Of a stretch of 64,000 nt of DNA, positions 26,836-35,724 are shown piece after piece. Numbering within the stretch: the stretch's first letter is position 1; each line of letters starts with the position of its first letter. The DNA is from Streptomyces sp. R41 (GTDB lineage Bacteria > Actinomycetota > Actinomycetes > Streptomycetales > Streptomycetaceae). A program made the translations under genes and the position numbers. Location of the stretch: contig NZ_CP163443.1 in NCBI RefSeq assembly GCF_041053055.1, positions 1,550,001 to 1,614,000 of the forward strand. The letters are read 5' to 3'. The notes beneath the pieces were generated by a model. It saw only the letters and a list, made by a program, of their open reading frames with translations. It was not told the origin of the DNA and made no database searches.

Positions 26836-28086
26836 TCAGCCCAGTGGCTGAGGATCTGCCCGGTCGAAGGGAGGGATTCTCTCCGCAGGGGCCGAGCCTG
26901 GAGGCTGGTGGGTGAAATGGCGGGCGGCGGCCAGGAGAAGAACCGCCAGGGCGGCCGCTGCCGCGTAGGCGAGACGGAACTGGCCGGTGGAGCCGAGGAG
27001 TCCGCTCACTGCGCCACCGGTGATGACGCCGACGTAATTGAAGAGGTTCAGGCGCGCCAGGACCGCCTCCGAGGCAGCGGGACGCAGTCGCGCGGCGGAG
27101 GCCAGACACAGCGGAGCCAGGACGGACGCTCCCAGGCCCACCGCCCCGGCCGCGAGAACGGCGAACGGCCAGCTCGGCGCGGCGGCCATGCCTGCCAGGG
27201 CGCCCGCGACCAGCAGGGCCGCGGTGCGGACGACGGCGACCGCTCCGAACCGTTGCACGAGTCGGTCGGTGGCGGCGCGGCCGACGACTGTGCCGGCCTG
27301 GTAGGCCGCGTACGCCAGCGGCGCGACCGTGAGGGACGCGGCGAGGGTCTGGCGCAGGTAGACCGCCGACCAGGCCGAGACGGTGGAGTCGACGACGTAG
27401 ACGATGAGGAGGACCAGGCCGAACGGGATGAGCCGGATCCACAGGCGGCGCCCCAGCGGCGGCTGGGCGGGGGTGTCCGACGGCCCCGCGGAGGAGGAGG
27501 GGAGGGCATGCGTGCGCATACAGACGGCGAGGAGCAGCACGATGCCTGCCTGAACGCTCAGGCCGGCGGCTACGGGCCACTCCAGCCGGGCGGCCCCGGC
27601 AGTGAGCAGGGCCGCGACCACGCCACCCACGCTCCATGCTGTGTAGAAGGAGCCGAAGATGCTGCGGCCGTAGGCGCGTTCGATCGCCGCTGCCCGGGTG
27701 TTGACCCCGACATCGAGGGCACCGACAGCGAGCCCGAAGAGGATGTACGCGCAGATGACGGTCGCCTCGTCGGGGGCCCACCCGATCAGTACCAGCGCGG
27801 CGACGGCCGTCAGCACGGCCCCGCGCATCGTGGCGACGGGACCGGCGCGGCGGATCGCGGCCAGGCCCAGGAAGCTGCCGCCCCCTGCCATCAGCGCCAC
27901 CGCGACCATCAGGGTGGTCATCAGGAGCGGAGCCAGTTTCAGGTGTTCGGTGACAGCGGGGACGGTCGTGTACACGGCGGCGACAGACACACCTTGCGCG
28001 GCGAACGCGAGGGTCGCGCCTCTTCGGGCGCCAATCTTGGAGACCGGGTGCCCGGCACCCGCCCGGGCTGGAGCATTAAAGGACAT
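26836..28086 (-). CDS. MFS transporter
   Basis: A 416-residue major facilitator with about 12 membrane helices, for example GATLAFAAQGVSVAAVYTTVP, LLMTTLMVAVALMAGGGSFLGLAAI, FGLVLLIVYVVDSTVSAWSAVYL and FAVLAAGAVGLGASVLAPLCLASAA. A long hydrophilic loop between helices 6 and 7 (THALPSSSAGPSDTPAQPPLGRR) is usual. The FLGLAAIRRAGPVATMRGAVL segment is the loop 2-3 region. It resembles fucose- or drug-type MFS proteins with LGALDVGVN, but the substrate is unknown. It is divergent from the AraC regulator 208 bases away, which may control it. Confidence 0.85.
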   Translation of the reverse strand: MSFNAPARAGAGHPVSKIGARRGATLAFAAQGVSVAAVYTTVPAVTEHLKLAPLLMTTLMVAVALMAGGGSFLGLAAIRRAGPVATMRGAVLTAVAALVLIGWAPDEATVICAYILFGLAVGALDVGVNTRAAAIERAYGRSIFGSFYTAWSVGGVVAALLTAGAARLEWPVAAGLSVQAGIVLLLAVCMRTHALPSSSAGPSDTPAQPPLGRRLWIRLIPFGLVLLIVYVVDSTVSAWSAVYLRQTLAASLTVAPLAYAAYQAGTVVGRAATDRLVQRFGAVAVVRTAALLVAGALAGMAAAPSWPFAVLAAGAVGLGASVLAPLCLASAARLRPAASEAVLARLNLFNYVGVITGGAVSGLLGSTGQFRLAYAAAAALAVLLLAAARHFTHQPPGSAPAERIPPFDRADPQPLG

Positions 28087-28293
28087 GATGCTGTCGCGCC
28101 TTCATTTCCTGTGTGCGCTGGAGTGGGCAGTCGAGGAGCAGCGAGTCGAATGCCGTGCGGGTTGCGGAAACCGTAGCCAGGCGTGGAAGGCAGGCTCAGG
28201 ACGTCAGGGGCCGTACAGGGGACCTCGGGGGCCAGAGCCTGCGACCGGTGATGCCGGCTGCCTACGGTGGTCGCCGAGGAGAAGGTGAGTGTG

Positions 28294-29376
28294 ATGTCCC
28301 CAGCCCCCGGCCCGGCAGACCATCCCGGGACCAGCCGCAGCACGTCGGCGACGATCCAGCCGAACATCCTGCGCTACTTGGTCGTGGTCGCCGACGAGCG
28401 CGGCGTCGATCTGCGGCCCCTGCTGAAGCAGATGGGACTGGACGAGACGGTCATGCGCTCCGCCGCGCTGCGGGTGTCGTACCGGCAGGGCAGCGCGGTG
28501 ATCCGTCGTGCGCTGGAGCTGACCGGGGACGAGCGCCTGGGGCTGAAAGTCGGCGCGGCGCAGCACCTGACCGCGTGGGGCCTGCTCGGCTTCGCCCTGA
28601 TGGCCGACGACACGCTTGAGCACGCCATCGAGACCGGGGTGAAGTACCAGAACCTGTCCGGGGCGATGGTGGTGTGGTCGGCCGGTGTGGGTGAGGAGGA
28701 CGACGCCTTCGTGCTGCGCGCCGATCTTCCCGATCCCGCCATGGACCCGGCCGTGGCTTCCTTCCTGATCGAGGAGGCGTTCGCCTCCGTGGTCACCCTG
28801 TCCCGGCTGACCGTCGGTCCGTCCTTCGCGCCGAGGGTGGTGGAGCTCTCCTTTCCGCCACCCCGCCAACGCGACCTGCACGGCGCCCTGTTCGGCTGTC
28901 CGGTCCGCTTCGGCGCCCCCGCCAACCGCATGGTCATCGACCCCGCGTGGGCCCGTACCCGGATGCCCGGCCGGGATCCGGTGAGCTACGCGTCGACGCT
29001 GGAGATGCTCGACGCGCAGATGGCTTCCCGCCGTGACCAGCAGGACCTGCTGGAGGTGCTGGAGATCTCCGTCGCGCAGGGCCTCCCGGTGGTGCCTTCG
29101 TTCGGCGAGCAGGCGCGGCGGCATGCGACGAGCGAGCGGACGCTGCGCCGTCGGCTGGCCGACTGCGGCACGACGTACGAGGCACTCGTCGAGGGAGTGC
29201 GCCGGGAACGCGTCGAACAGCTGTTGCTCCGCCGGGAACTGACCCTGCGCGACATCGCCCGCCGGGCGGGATTCTCCGACGAACGGGCGCTGCGCCGCGC
29301 GGTACGCCGCTGGCACGGCACCTCCCCGGTCCAGCTGCGGGAGCGGATGCTCCGTGGGGCGGGGCACACGGAATGA
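28294..29376 (+). CDS. AraC-family regulator with arabinose-binding-like domain
   Basis: A 360-residue regulator of the same architecture as the one at 16776. The ligand domain is recognisable by LTGDERLGLKVGAAQHLTAWGLLGFALMADDTLEHAIETGVKYQNL. The C-terminal HTH pair reads QARRHATSERTLRRRLADCGTTYEALVEGVRRERVEQLLL, then LTLRDIARRAGFSDERALRRAVRRWHGTSPVQLRER. In-frame GTG codons at 28285 and 28291 are alternative starts near a GGAGAAG. It faces the aldehyde dehydrogenase operon convergently and the MFS gene divergently. Relatives often activate monooxygenase-based degradation operons. Confidence 0.88.
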   Translation: MSPAPGPADHPGTSRSTSATIQPNILRYLVVVADERGVDLRPLLKQMGLDETVMRSAALRVSYRQGSAVIRRALELTGDERLGLKVGAAQHLTAWGLLGFALMADDTLEHAIETGVKYQNLSGAMVVWSAGVGEEDDAFVLRADLPDPAMDPAVASFLIEEAFASVVTLSRLTVGPSFAPRVVELSFPPPRQRDLHGALFGCPVRFGAPANRMVIDPAWARTRMPGRDPVSYASTLEMLDAQMASRRDQQDLLEVLEISVAQGLPVVPSFGEQARRHATSERTLRRRLADCGTTYEALVEGVRRERVEQLLLRRELTLRDIARRAGFSDERALRRAVRRWHGTSPVQLRERMLRGAGHTE

Positions 29377-29413
29377 CGCGTCGGCTACCGCGCCTGCCGG
29401 CTGTCGGCTCGGG

Positions 29414-30826
29414 TCAGCGGGTGCGGATCCAGATGGTCTTCTCCCGGGTCCACTGGTCGAAGGCGTCGGTGGACTTCTCCACTCCACCGAATCCCGACTG
29501 CTTCCAGCCGCCGAAAGGTGTGGTGATGTCACCCTCGCTGTAGGCGTTGACGGAGACCACGCCGGCCTCGATGCGGCGTGCCAGCCGCAGCGCGGTATCG
29601 AGATCGCGGGTCCAGACCGAGGCGGCGAGACCGTACTCGGTGGCGTTGGCCCTGCGTACCGCCTCGTCCTCGGAGGTGAAGGTCTGAACGGTGACAACGG
29701 GACCGAACAACTCCTTGGTGAGGACGTCGCTCCCGTCGGGGGCTCGGGTGATCACGGTGGGCGGGTAGTAGGCGCCGCGCGGAGGCAGCCCGTGGGGCAG
29801 CCCCCCGGTGTGGACCTGGGCTCCGCCGGCCCGGGCGGCCTCCACGGCTCCCGCGACCCGATCGAAGGCGGCGTGGTTGATGAGCGGCCCCATCTGCGTG
29901 CGCGGGTCGGCCGGATCGCCGATGACGAGCTCTCTCACCGCGGCCGTGAACCGCTCCAGGACCTCCTCGGCGATACTGCGGTGAACCAGCACACGGGAGC
30001 CGGCCGTGCAGTTCTGCCCCATGGTCAGGAACGCGGCCTCGATCATGTTGTCGATGAGCTCGTCGCCGTAGGAGAACGCGTCGGCCATCAGTACCTGGGG
30101 GCTCTTGCCGCCCATCTCCAGCGAGACGCGCTTGAAGTTGCTCTCGGCGGCGTCCTTGAGGACGCGGCGGCCGGTCGCGGTGGACCCGGTGAAGGACAGC
30201 GCCTCTACGAGGGGGCTTCGGGCGAGGGCCGCGCCGGCTTCCCGGCCGTACCCCGGCAGTACCGTGAGAACCCCGTCGGGAAGGCCGGCCTCGGCTGCGA
30301 GTGCGGCCAGGTGCAGGGCTGAGCGCGGGGTCGCCTCGGCGGGCTTGACCAGCAGACAGTTACCGGCGGCCAGGGCCGGTCCGACCTTCCATGCGGTCAT
30401 GGCGAGAGGGTAGTTCCAGGGCAGGATGGCCGCGACGACCCCGACCGGTTCGCGGCTCATGAGACCGAGACCGTCGGGCCCGCTCGGCGCGACCCGGCCG
30501 AAAATCTTGTCGGCCGCCTCGGCGAACCAGCGGAGCGACTCGATCGCGCCCGGTACGTCGCCCGTACGGCACTCCGTGATCGGCTTGCCCGCGTCCTCGC
30601 TGTCCAGCCGGGCGAGGATCTCGGCGTCGCGTTCCATCAGGTCGGCCAGCCGCAGCAGTACCGCGCCGCGCTCCCGGACCGGAAGCCTCGACCACACCCC
30701 GGCGTCGTGCACCTGCCGGGCCTGCTCGGCGGCCTTGGCTACGTCGTCGGCGCTCGCGGCGGGCAGGGTGGCGATCGGCTCACCGGTGGCAGGGTTGACG
30801 ACCTGCAGCATCTCGTTCGTGGTCAT
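29414..30826 (-). CDS. NAD(P)-dependent aldehyde dehydrogenase
   Basis: A 470-residue ALDH. Substrate/NAD region: ILPWNYPLAMTAWKVGPALAAGNCLLVKPAE. Catalytic Glu in VSLEMGGKSPQVL and nucleophile Cys in MGQNCTAGSRVLVH. The loop FTGSTATGR and the C-terminal PFGGWKQSGFG are typical of betaine/aliphatic ALDHs. It oxidises an aldehyde to an acid. The ATG at 30826 overlaps the stop of the SDR gene by four bases. As third gene after a flavin monooxygenase and an alcohol-dehydrogenase-type SDR, it is likely the last oxidation step of a small catabolic path. Confidence 0.92.
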   Translation of the reverse strand: MTTNEMLQVVNPATGEPIATLPAASADDVAKAAEQARQVHDAGVWSRLPVRERGAVLLRLADLMERDAEILARLDSEDAGKPITECRTGDVPGAIESLRWFAEAADKIFGRVAPSGPDGLGLMSREPVGVVAAILPWNYPLAMTAWKVGPALAAGNCLLVKPAEATPRSALHLAALAAEAGLPDGVLTVLPGYGREAGAALARSPLVEALSFTGSTATGRRVLKDAAESNFKRVSLEMGGKSPQVLMADAFSYGDELIDNMIEAAFLTMGQNCTAGSRVLVHRSIAEEVLERFTAAVRELVIGDPADPRTQMGPLINHAAFDRVAGAVEAARAGGAQVHTGGLPHGLPPRGAYYPPTVITRAPDGSDVLTKELFGPVVTVQTFTSEDEAVRRANATEYGLAASVWTRDLDTALRLARRIEAGVVSVNAYSEGDITTPFGGWKQSGFGGVEKSTDAFDQWTREKTIWIRTR

Positions 30827-31701
30827 GCTTCCTCCACCAGTTCCCAGCGCCCGTCGGCCAGGCGGGCCAGTCCGCGTCGGCGGAGTTCCTCCAGATAGCG
30901 GGCCATGCCGCGGTCACCGCGCTTGCGGAACAGCGGGAAGACCCGGGGGAGCAGGTTCGGCATGAGCATCGCGAAACGCACGAGACGGGACTCACCGGGC
31001 CGGGGGTAGGCCTCCAGTCGGGGCTTGTCCAGCAGGCTCACCACGGCCGCGACGACGTCGGCGGGCTGCTGGGGCCGGTCCTGGAACTGCATCGAGTTCC
31101 CGCCGTCCACTGCCTCCTGACGGAGCATCCGGGTGTCGGTGGCCGACGGCAGTACCGACCCGGCCAGGATGCCCTTGTTCCTGAGGTCGAGCCCGATGGC
31201 CAGCATCGCGCCACGCAGCCCGAACTTGGAAGCGGTGTAGATCGGGGTCTCGCCCAGCGGGAAGATCCCGCCGAGGGAGACCGTGGTGACCACCCGGGCG
31301 TCCTGGGACGCCATGAGAAGAGGAATGGCGATTCGGGTCGCGACCAGCGGTGAGGTCAGGTTGAGGGTGATTTCCCGCTCGATGCTCTCGACGCTGCGGA
31401 CGTCGAAGCGTTCCGCGCTGGTCATGCCCACGTTGTTGACGAGTACGTCGAGGCGACCATATGCAGCGGCGACCACTTCGAACAGCCGCTCCACCTGGGC
31501 GCGGTCCATCAGGTCACAGCCGATGCCTGTGTGCCCGGCGCCGGGAAGTTCCGCGGCCAACTTCTTGGCCCGGTTCTCGTCGATGTCGACGACGATGCAG
31601 CGGGCGCCGCCGGAGGCGAAGCGACGGCACAGCGCACTGCCGATGCCGCCCGCGCCGCCGGTCACCAGCATGACCTTGTCGGTGAAGTCGAACCCACTCA
31701 T
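30823..31701 (-). CDS. Short-chain dehydrogenase/reductase
   Basis: A 292-residue classical SDR: TGGAGGIGSALC cofactor loop near residue 15, Asp in VVDIDENR (favouring NAD), CDLMD, NNVG, catalytic Ser in TTVSLGGIF and YTASK, then LDLRNKGILAGSVLPSATDTRML. The 50-residue C-terminal tail, after FAMLMPNLLPRVF, is longer than average and rich in Arg. It overlaps both neighbours by four bases, so all three genes are translationally coupled. It probably oxidises or reduces the alcohol/ketone intermediate between the monooxygenase and the ALDH. Confidence 0.9.
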   Translation of the reverse strand: MSGFDFTDKVMLVTGGAGGIGSALCRRFASGGARCIVVDIDENRAKKLAAELPGAGHTGIGCDLMDRAQVERLFEVVAAAYGRLDVLVNNVGMTSAERFDVRSVESIEREITLNLTSPLVATRIAIPLLMASQDARVVTTVSLGGIFPLGETPIYTASKFGLRGAMLAIGLDLRNKGILAGSVLPSATDTRMLRQEAVDGGNSMQFQDRPQQPADVVAAVVSLLDKPRLEAYPRPGESRLVRFAMLMPNLLPRVFPLFRKRGDRGMARYLEELRRRGLARLADGRWELVEEA

Positions 31702-33044
31702 GCCGCCGCCTCCGCGCGTCGAAGGGACCGCGCGGGCGGCGGCTGACCCTCGGTACGCCAGCCCATCTCCCCCGCGACCTTGCCCAGGTACTTCACGAAG
31801 GCTCCGCCGTCGACGTAGCCGGTGTGGCGGGGCGAGTCGACGAACTTCAGCCCGCCGGACAGATCCGGCCGGTCGGCGCGGATCATCCGGGCGAACCGCT
31901 CCGCGTTCGGCAGCCGGTGCCGCGCGTCATGGATGTACCCGGCGATCAACTGCGCCTGGGAGTCGAAGAGCTGGTACGCACCGGAGTTGGTCTCGATGAA
32001 GCCGATGCCGAACAGGCCCTCGTGCTCGCGCGAGAACGACGACAGGTACAGGTCCGGGTGCTGCTCGGCGCCGAAGTACTGCTGCGCGACCGGCACTTTG
32101 TGGACGTAGCCCGTGGCCAGCAGGACGAGATCGAAGTCGTCGCTCGTGCCGTCGGTGAAGTACACGGTCCTGCCCTCGGTGCGGGCGATCCCTGGCTTGG
32201 CGGTGATGTCGCCGTGCTGGAGGTGGTGGATCAGCATCGAGTTGATGGCCGGGTGGGTCTCGAACAGCTTGTGGTCCGGCTTCGGCAGCCCCAGCCGCGT
32301 CGGGTCTCCGTTGATGATCCGCAGGAGGGCACCGAAGACCCGCTGCGCCAGCCACATCGGCAGGTGCGGCCCACTGTTGGCGATAGTGTCCACCGGCCGG
32401 CCGAACAGATGCTTGGGGATGAACCAGTACCCGCGTCGCATGCTGATCACCGCGTGGTCCGCGCTCCGGGCTGCATCGCACGCTATGTCGCACCCGGAGT
32501 TCCCCGCCCCCACGACCAGGACCCGCTTGCCCCGCAGCTCCTCCGCGCTGCGATAGCCGACGGTGTGCCGGACCTCGCCGCTGAACTCACCCGGCAGTTC
32601 GGGGGTGTTGGGGTGCCACTGCGAGCCCGTACACACCACGACCTGCCCGTGCACGGTTTCCCGCCCGTCGGCCCGGGTCACCGTCCAGGTGCCATCCGCG
32701 TTCTTCTCGACGCTTTCGACCTCGACGCCGAACTCGATGCGGTCCGTCAGCCCGTAGGCATCGGCGAAGGACGTCAGATACGACAGAATCTGCCGGTGCG
32801 GCGGATAGTCCGCGAAGTGGTCGGGCATCGGGAATCCGCCGAACCCCGACAGCGTCCTGCTGGAAATGAAGTGGGCGGACTCGTACATCGGACTGCCGGG
32901 ATTCTCGATGTCCCAGATACCGCCGGGCCCGGTGTGCCGCTCAAGATGCGTGTACGGCAGATTCCGCTCCGCCAGGGCCCTGGCGACCGCCAGCCCGGCA
33001 GGTCCCGCCCCGATCACGCACGTATCCAACTGGCTTTCCTTCAC
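31698..33044 (-). CDS. Flavin-containing monooxygenase
   Basis: A 448-residue FMO-type protein begun at GTG 33044, which is preceded by GGAGG. FAD-binding CVIGAGPAGLAVARAL lies at the N-terminus. FSGEVRHTVGY gives the FxGxxxHxxxY motif that separates FMOs from Baeyer-Villiger enzymes (which end in W). The NADPH site VLVVGAGNSGCDIA follows and then LVLLATGYVHKVP. It uses NADPH and O2 to oxygenate an unknown substrate. It is first gene of the FMO-SDR-ALDH operon, with an intergenic region of about 200 bases to the divergent neighbour. Confidence 0.9.
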   Translation of the reverse strand: MKESQLDTCVIGAGPAGLAVARALAERNLPYTHLERHTGPGGIWDIENPGSPMYESAHFISSRTLSGFGGFPMPDHFADYPPHRQILSYLTSFADAYGLTDRIEFGVEVESVEKNADGTWTVTRADGRETVHGQVVVCTGSQWHPNTPELPGEFSGEVRHTVGYRSAEELRGKRVLVVGAGNSGCDIACDAARSADHAVISMRRGYWFIPKHLFGRPVDTIANSGPHLPMWLAQRVFGALLRIINGDPTRLGLPKPDHKLFETHPAINSMLIHHLQHGDITAKPGIARTEGRTVYFTDGTSDDFDLVLLATGYVHKVPVAQQYFGAEQHPDLYLSSFSREHEGLFGIGFIETNSGAYQLFDSQAQLIAGYIHDARHRLPNAERFARMIRADRPDLSGGLKFVDSPRHTGYVDGGAFVKYLGKVAGEMGWRTEGQPPPARSLRRAEAAA

Positions 33045-33242
33045 GGGCCTGCCTCCTCGTTCATCCCGCTTCACGGGTGTTGGAGGAAACGTATTCACCC
33101 GCCGTTCAGCGGGAACTGACCTCCGCGGCCACCGACCGGACCTCAGCGGCCGCGCGACCACGGCATCCTTGCGCTCGTCGAGCTCCATCGCCCCCGGGGC
33201 GCGCATCATCAAAGGAGAGGAGACCATCGACGAGGAGTGGCG

Positions 33243-34340
33243 ATGAGGTTGTCCTTCCTTGAACCCCTCTACGCGGAGCCGGGCCCGTTCGCCTCCGTGT
33301 ACCTGGACACCTCCCGAGACGTCGAGCATCCCGAGCGGGCGATCGCGCTGCGCTGGCGGCGACTGCGCGAGAGTCTGTCCCGTCAGGGCTCGGACCGGGC
33401 GCTGCTGAACGTGCTGGAGGAGGTGGTCGGCGCCGACACAGAGGTGCCGGGGGTGCACGGTCAGGCCATCTTCGCCGCTCACGGCACGCTCGTCCTGGAC
33501 GGGGAGCTGCCCAGGCCGCCCGAGCACGACTCCGCGCGCTACAGCACCCTGCCGGACGCGATGCCCCTGGTCACCCAGCACGTTCCGGAGATCCCCTACA
33601 TGGCCGTAGTCGTCCACTACGGCGGCCTTCCGACCGCCGAGACCCACGGCTGGGTAACTCTGGAGGCGGAGACCGGCACCTGGCCCGCGTCCACCGTCAC
33701 CCCGGGTGAGCGGCTGCACCGCAGGGTCGCGGTGGCAACCTGGCACCGCACCTCCCTCCGGCTCGGTCACCAGCTGGACGAACGGGCGCGGCGCGCCCAT
33801 GCCGACGCCGTCGTCGTGGGCGGGGACGAGTGGGCGTGCAACGTACTGATCCGCCGCCTGCCGCACACCCTGCGGGACAAGGTCGTACGCGTGGGCGGCC
33901 GGACCCCCACCGACACCGGACGCGCCCTGTTGGAGCCGCAGCTCGACGGAGTCTTCCGCGGCCGCATGGCCGCGCACGACCGGGAACTCGTGGACATCTT
34001 CATCGGCCGGCGCGCCCTGGACGGACCCATGACGGAGGGGCTGTCCGCCACCGTCGCCGCCCTCCAGCGCGGCCAGGTCGCGGCACTGCTGCTGAACCGG
34101 CCGCCAGGGTCTTCGCTGCAGCTCTGGGCGGGCTCCCAGCCCACTCAGCTCGCCCTGACCGAGGCGGAGCTGATGTCCTTCGGCGTACGGGCCCCGCGCG
34201 AGGAACGCGCCGACGAGGCCCTCGTCCGGGCCCTCGTCGGCACCGGTGCCGAGCTGGTCGTCGTACCGGAGAGCGAGCTGAGTCTGTATGAGGGCGTGGG
34301 CGCCCTGCTGCGGTACGCGGACGCGGGGACCCCGTCCTGA
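33243..34340 (+). CDS. Rv2629/baeRF2-type eRF1-fold protein
   Basis: A 365-residue protein resembling the Rv2629 family of actinobacteria, which has archaeal/eukaryotic release-factor-like domains and is linked to ribosome hibernation or peptidyl-tRNA cleavage. Features are the N-terminal PFASVYLDTSRDVEHPERAIALRWRRLRESL, VVVGGDEWACNVLIRRLPHTLRDKVVRVGG in the middle, and the C-terminal GTGAELVVVPESELSLYEGVGALLRYA. ATG 33243 is preceded by GAGGAG; a GTG at 33237 is less likely. The gene stands alone. The family call is from memory of conserved phrases, so moderate confidence. Confidence 0.7.
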   Translation: MRLSFLEPLYAEPGPFASVYLDTSRDVEHPERAIALRWRRLRESLSRQGSDRALLNVLEEVVGADTEVPGVHGQAIFAAHGTLVLDGELPRPPEHDSARYSTLPDAMPLVTQHVPEIPYMAVVVHYGGLPTAETHGWVTLEAETGTWPASTVTPGERLHRRVAVATWHRTSLRLGHQLDERARRAHADAVVVGGDEWACNVLIRRLPHTLRDKVVRVGGRTPTDTGRALLEPQLDGVFRGRMAAHDRELVDIFIGRRALDGPMTEGLSATVAALQRGQVAALLLNRPPGSSLQLWAGSQPTQLALTEAELMSFGVRAPREERADEALVRALVGTGAELVVVPESELSLYEGVGALLRYADAGTPS

Positions 34341-34470
34341 CGCCGACGCGCTGCGCCTCCCGGATCACGGGTCGCCCCTTGCGCCCGACGGCCCCGGATC
34401 GCGCCGCGCACGGAACATGCCGACACTGGGCTGGAGCGGCAGCGCGGCGCATGAGCGGCGGGTGGGGCAC

Positions 34471-35085
34471 ATGGGCAGGAGCAGGAGCGGCGCGGAGGAG
34501 ACGGACGTTTCGATCACCCCGCCCAAGACCTGGGTGGTAGGCGTGCCAGCGGTGGCCAACCCGCTGCGGTACTCCCTGGAGCAGACGGCGGTCCTTTGTA
34601 CGGCACTGACGCTGCTCAGCCTCAACCAGATCAAGGGCTTCGACTGCCCGGGCTGCGCCTGGCCGGAACCGGACCCCGCTCACCGGCACCGCAACGAGTA
34701 CTGCGAGAACGGCGCCGAGCACGTGAGCGACGAGGCGACGTCACGACGGATCACGGCCGGGTTCTTCCGGGAGCACCCGGTCTCCGAGCTGACCGATCGA
34801 TCTGCCCGGTGCCTCAACCAGCAGGGCCGGCTCACCGAGCCGATGGTCAAGCGGCCCGGCTCGGACCACTACGAACCCATCGGCGGGGACGTGGCCTTCT
34901 CACTGCTGGCCGGGGAACTGGCCCAGCTGGACTCCCCCGACGAGGCCGCCTTCTGCACATCGGGCCGCGTCAGCAGCGAGGCCGCCAACACGCCGACGTC
35001 GAAGGGGATCGTTTTCGGACTGGAACGCGCCACGACCGGGGCCGCCGGCGCCACCGCCACGGCCCCGCGGTCCGATGGCCCATGA
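34471..35085 (+). pseudogene. Truncated YdeP/FdhF-like molybdopterin oxidoreductase
   Basis: The first 165 or so residues match the N-terminus of FdhF/YdeP-type oxidoreductases (normally about 760 residues): PKTWVVGVPAVANPLRYSLEQ, ALTLLSLNQIKGFDCPGCAWPEPD, CENGAEHVSDEATSRRIT, QGRLTEPMVKRPGSDHYEPIGGD and DSPDEAAFCTSGRVSSEAAN. After SSEAAN the sequence becomes unrelated and ends in a stop overlapping the PCMT gene. All molybdenum-binding domains are gone, so it cannot be functional. The start (ATG 34471) is approximate. Confidence 0.8.
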
Positions 35086-35719
35086 AGGGACCCCCGAGGA
35101 CCTGGTCCGCGCGGCCCACGCCGTGGGGGTGACCGACGCCCGTCTCCTCGAGGCCGTACGGAGCATCCCCCGGGCGGAATTCGTCCCCGCGGACAAGGTG
35201 GCATCCGCGTACCGGGACACGCCCGTTCCGCTCCCCCACGGGCAGGTGACCACCCAGCCCTCGCTGATCGCCATGATGGTCTCCGCTCTCGGCCTCACCG
35301 GAGACGAACAGGTCCTGGAGGTCGGGACCGGATACGGCTGGCAGACCGCGCTGCTGGCCCGCTTGGCCACGTACGTCGTCAGCGTCGAGCGCTGGCCCGA
35401 CCTTGTCGACGAGGCCCGCCTGCGGCTGGCCGGGCAGGGCGTCGGCAATGCCGAGGTCGTCCTCGGCGACGGCACCCTCGGGATGTCGACCCGTGCCCCG
35501 TACGACGCCGTCATCGTCTGCGCGGCCTTCCCGCGAGTGCCTGAGCCGCTCGTGGATCAGCTCCGCACCGGTGGCCGGCTCGTCCAGCCGATCGGGCAGG
35601 GCGGGCAGGAGCGCGTCGAGCTGTACGAGCGGCGGGCCCACGACCTGGTGCACCGCAGCACGGTCACCGCGGCCCGGTTCGTCCGGCTGTACGGCGCCCA
35701 TGGCTACGACCAGCGGTGA
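35075..35719 (+). CDS. pcm: Protein-L-isoaspartate O-methyltransferase
   Basis: A 214-residue SAM-dependent methyltransferase of the PCMT family, which repairs isoaspartyl residues in damaged proteins. The N-terminus has LLEAVRSIPRAEFVPAD. Motif I is VLEVGTGYGWQTALLARL, preceded by the substrate loop LPHGQVTTQPSLIAMMVSALGL. VVLGDGTLGMSTRAPYDAVIVCAAFPRVPEPLVDQLRTGGRLVQPIG follows. The first 11 bases overlap the truncated oxidoreductase frame; this start (ATG 35075) is the most upstream giving family sequence. It may have been cut off from its native promoter by the upstream deletion. Confidence 0.88.
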   Translation: MAHEGTPEDLVRAAHAVGVTDARLLEAVRSIPRAEFVPADKVASAYRDTPVPLPHGQVTTQPSLIAMMVSALGLTGDEQVLEVGTGYGWQTALLARLATYVVSVERWPDLVDEARLRLAGQGVGNAEVVLGDGTLGMSTRAPYDAVIVCAAFPRVPEPLVDQLRTGGRLVQPIGQGGQERVELYERRAHDLVHRSTVTAARFVRLYGAHGYDQR

Positions 35720-35724
35720 CGCGC

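Noticed and set aside
31698-33044. Baeyer-Villiger monooxygenase call
   Set aside because: The linker motif ends in Y (FxGxxxHxxxY), the flavin-monooxygenase form, not the W of Baeyer-Villiger enzymes.
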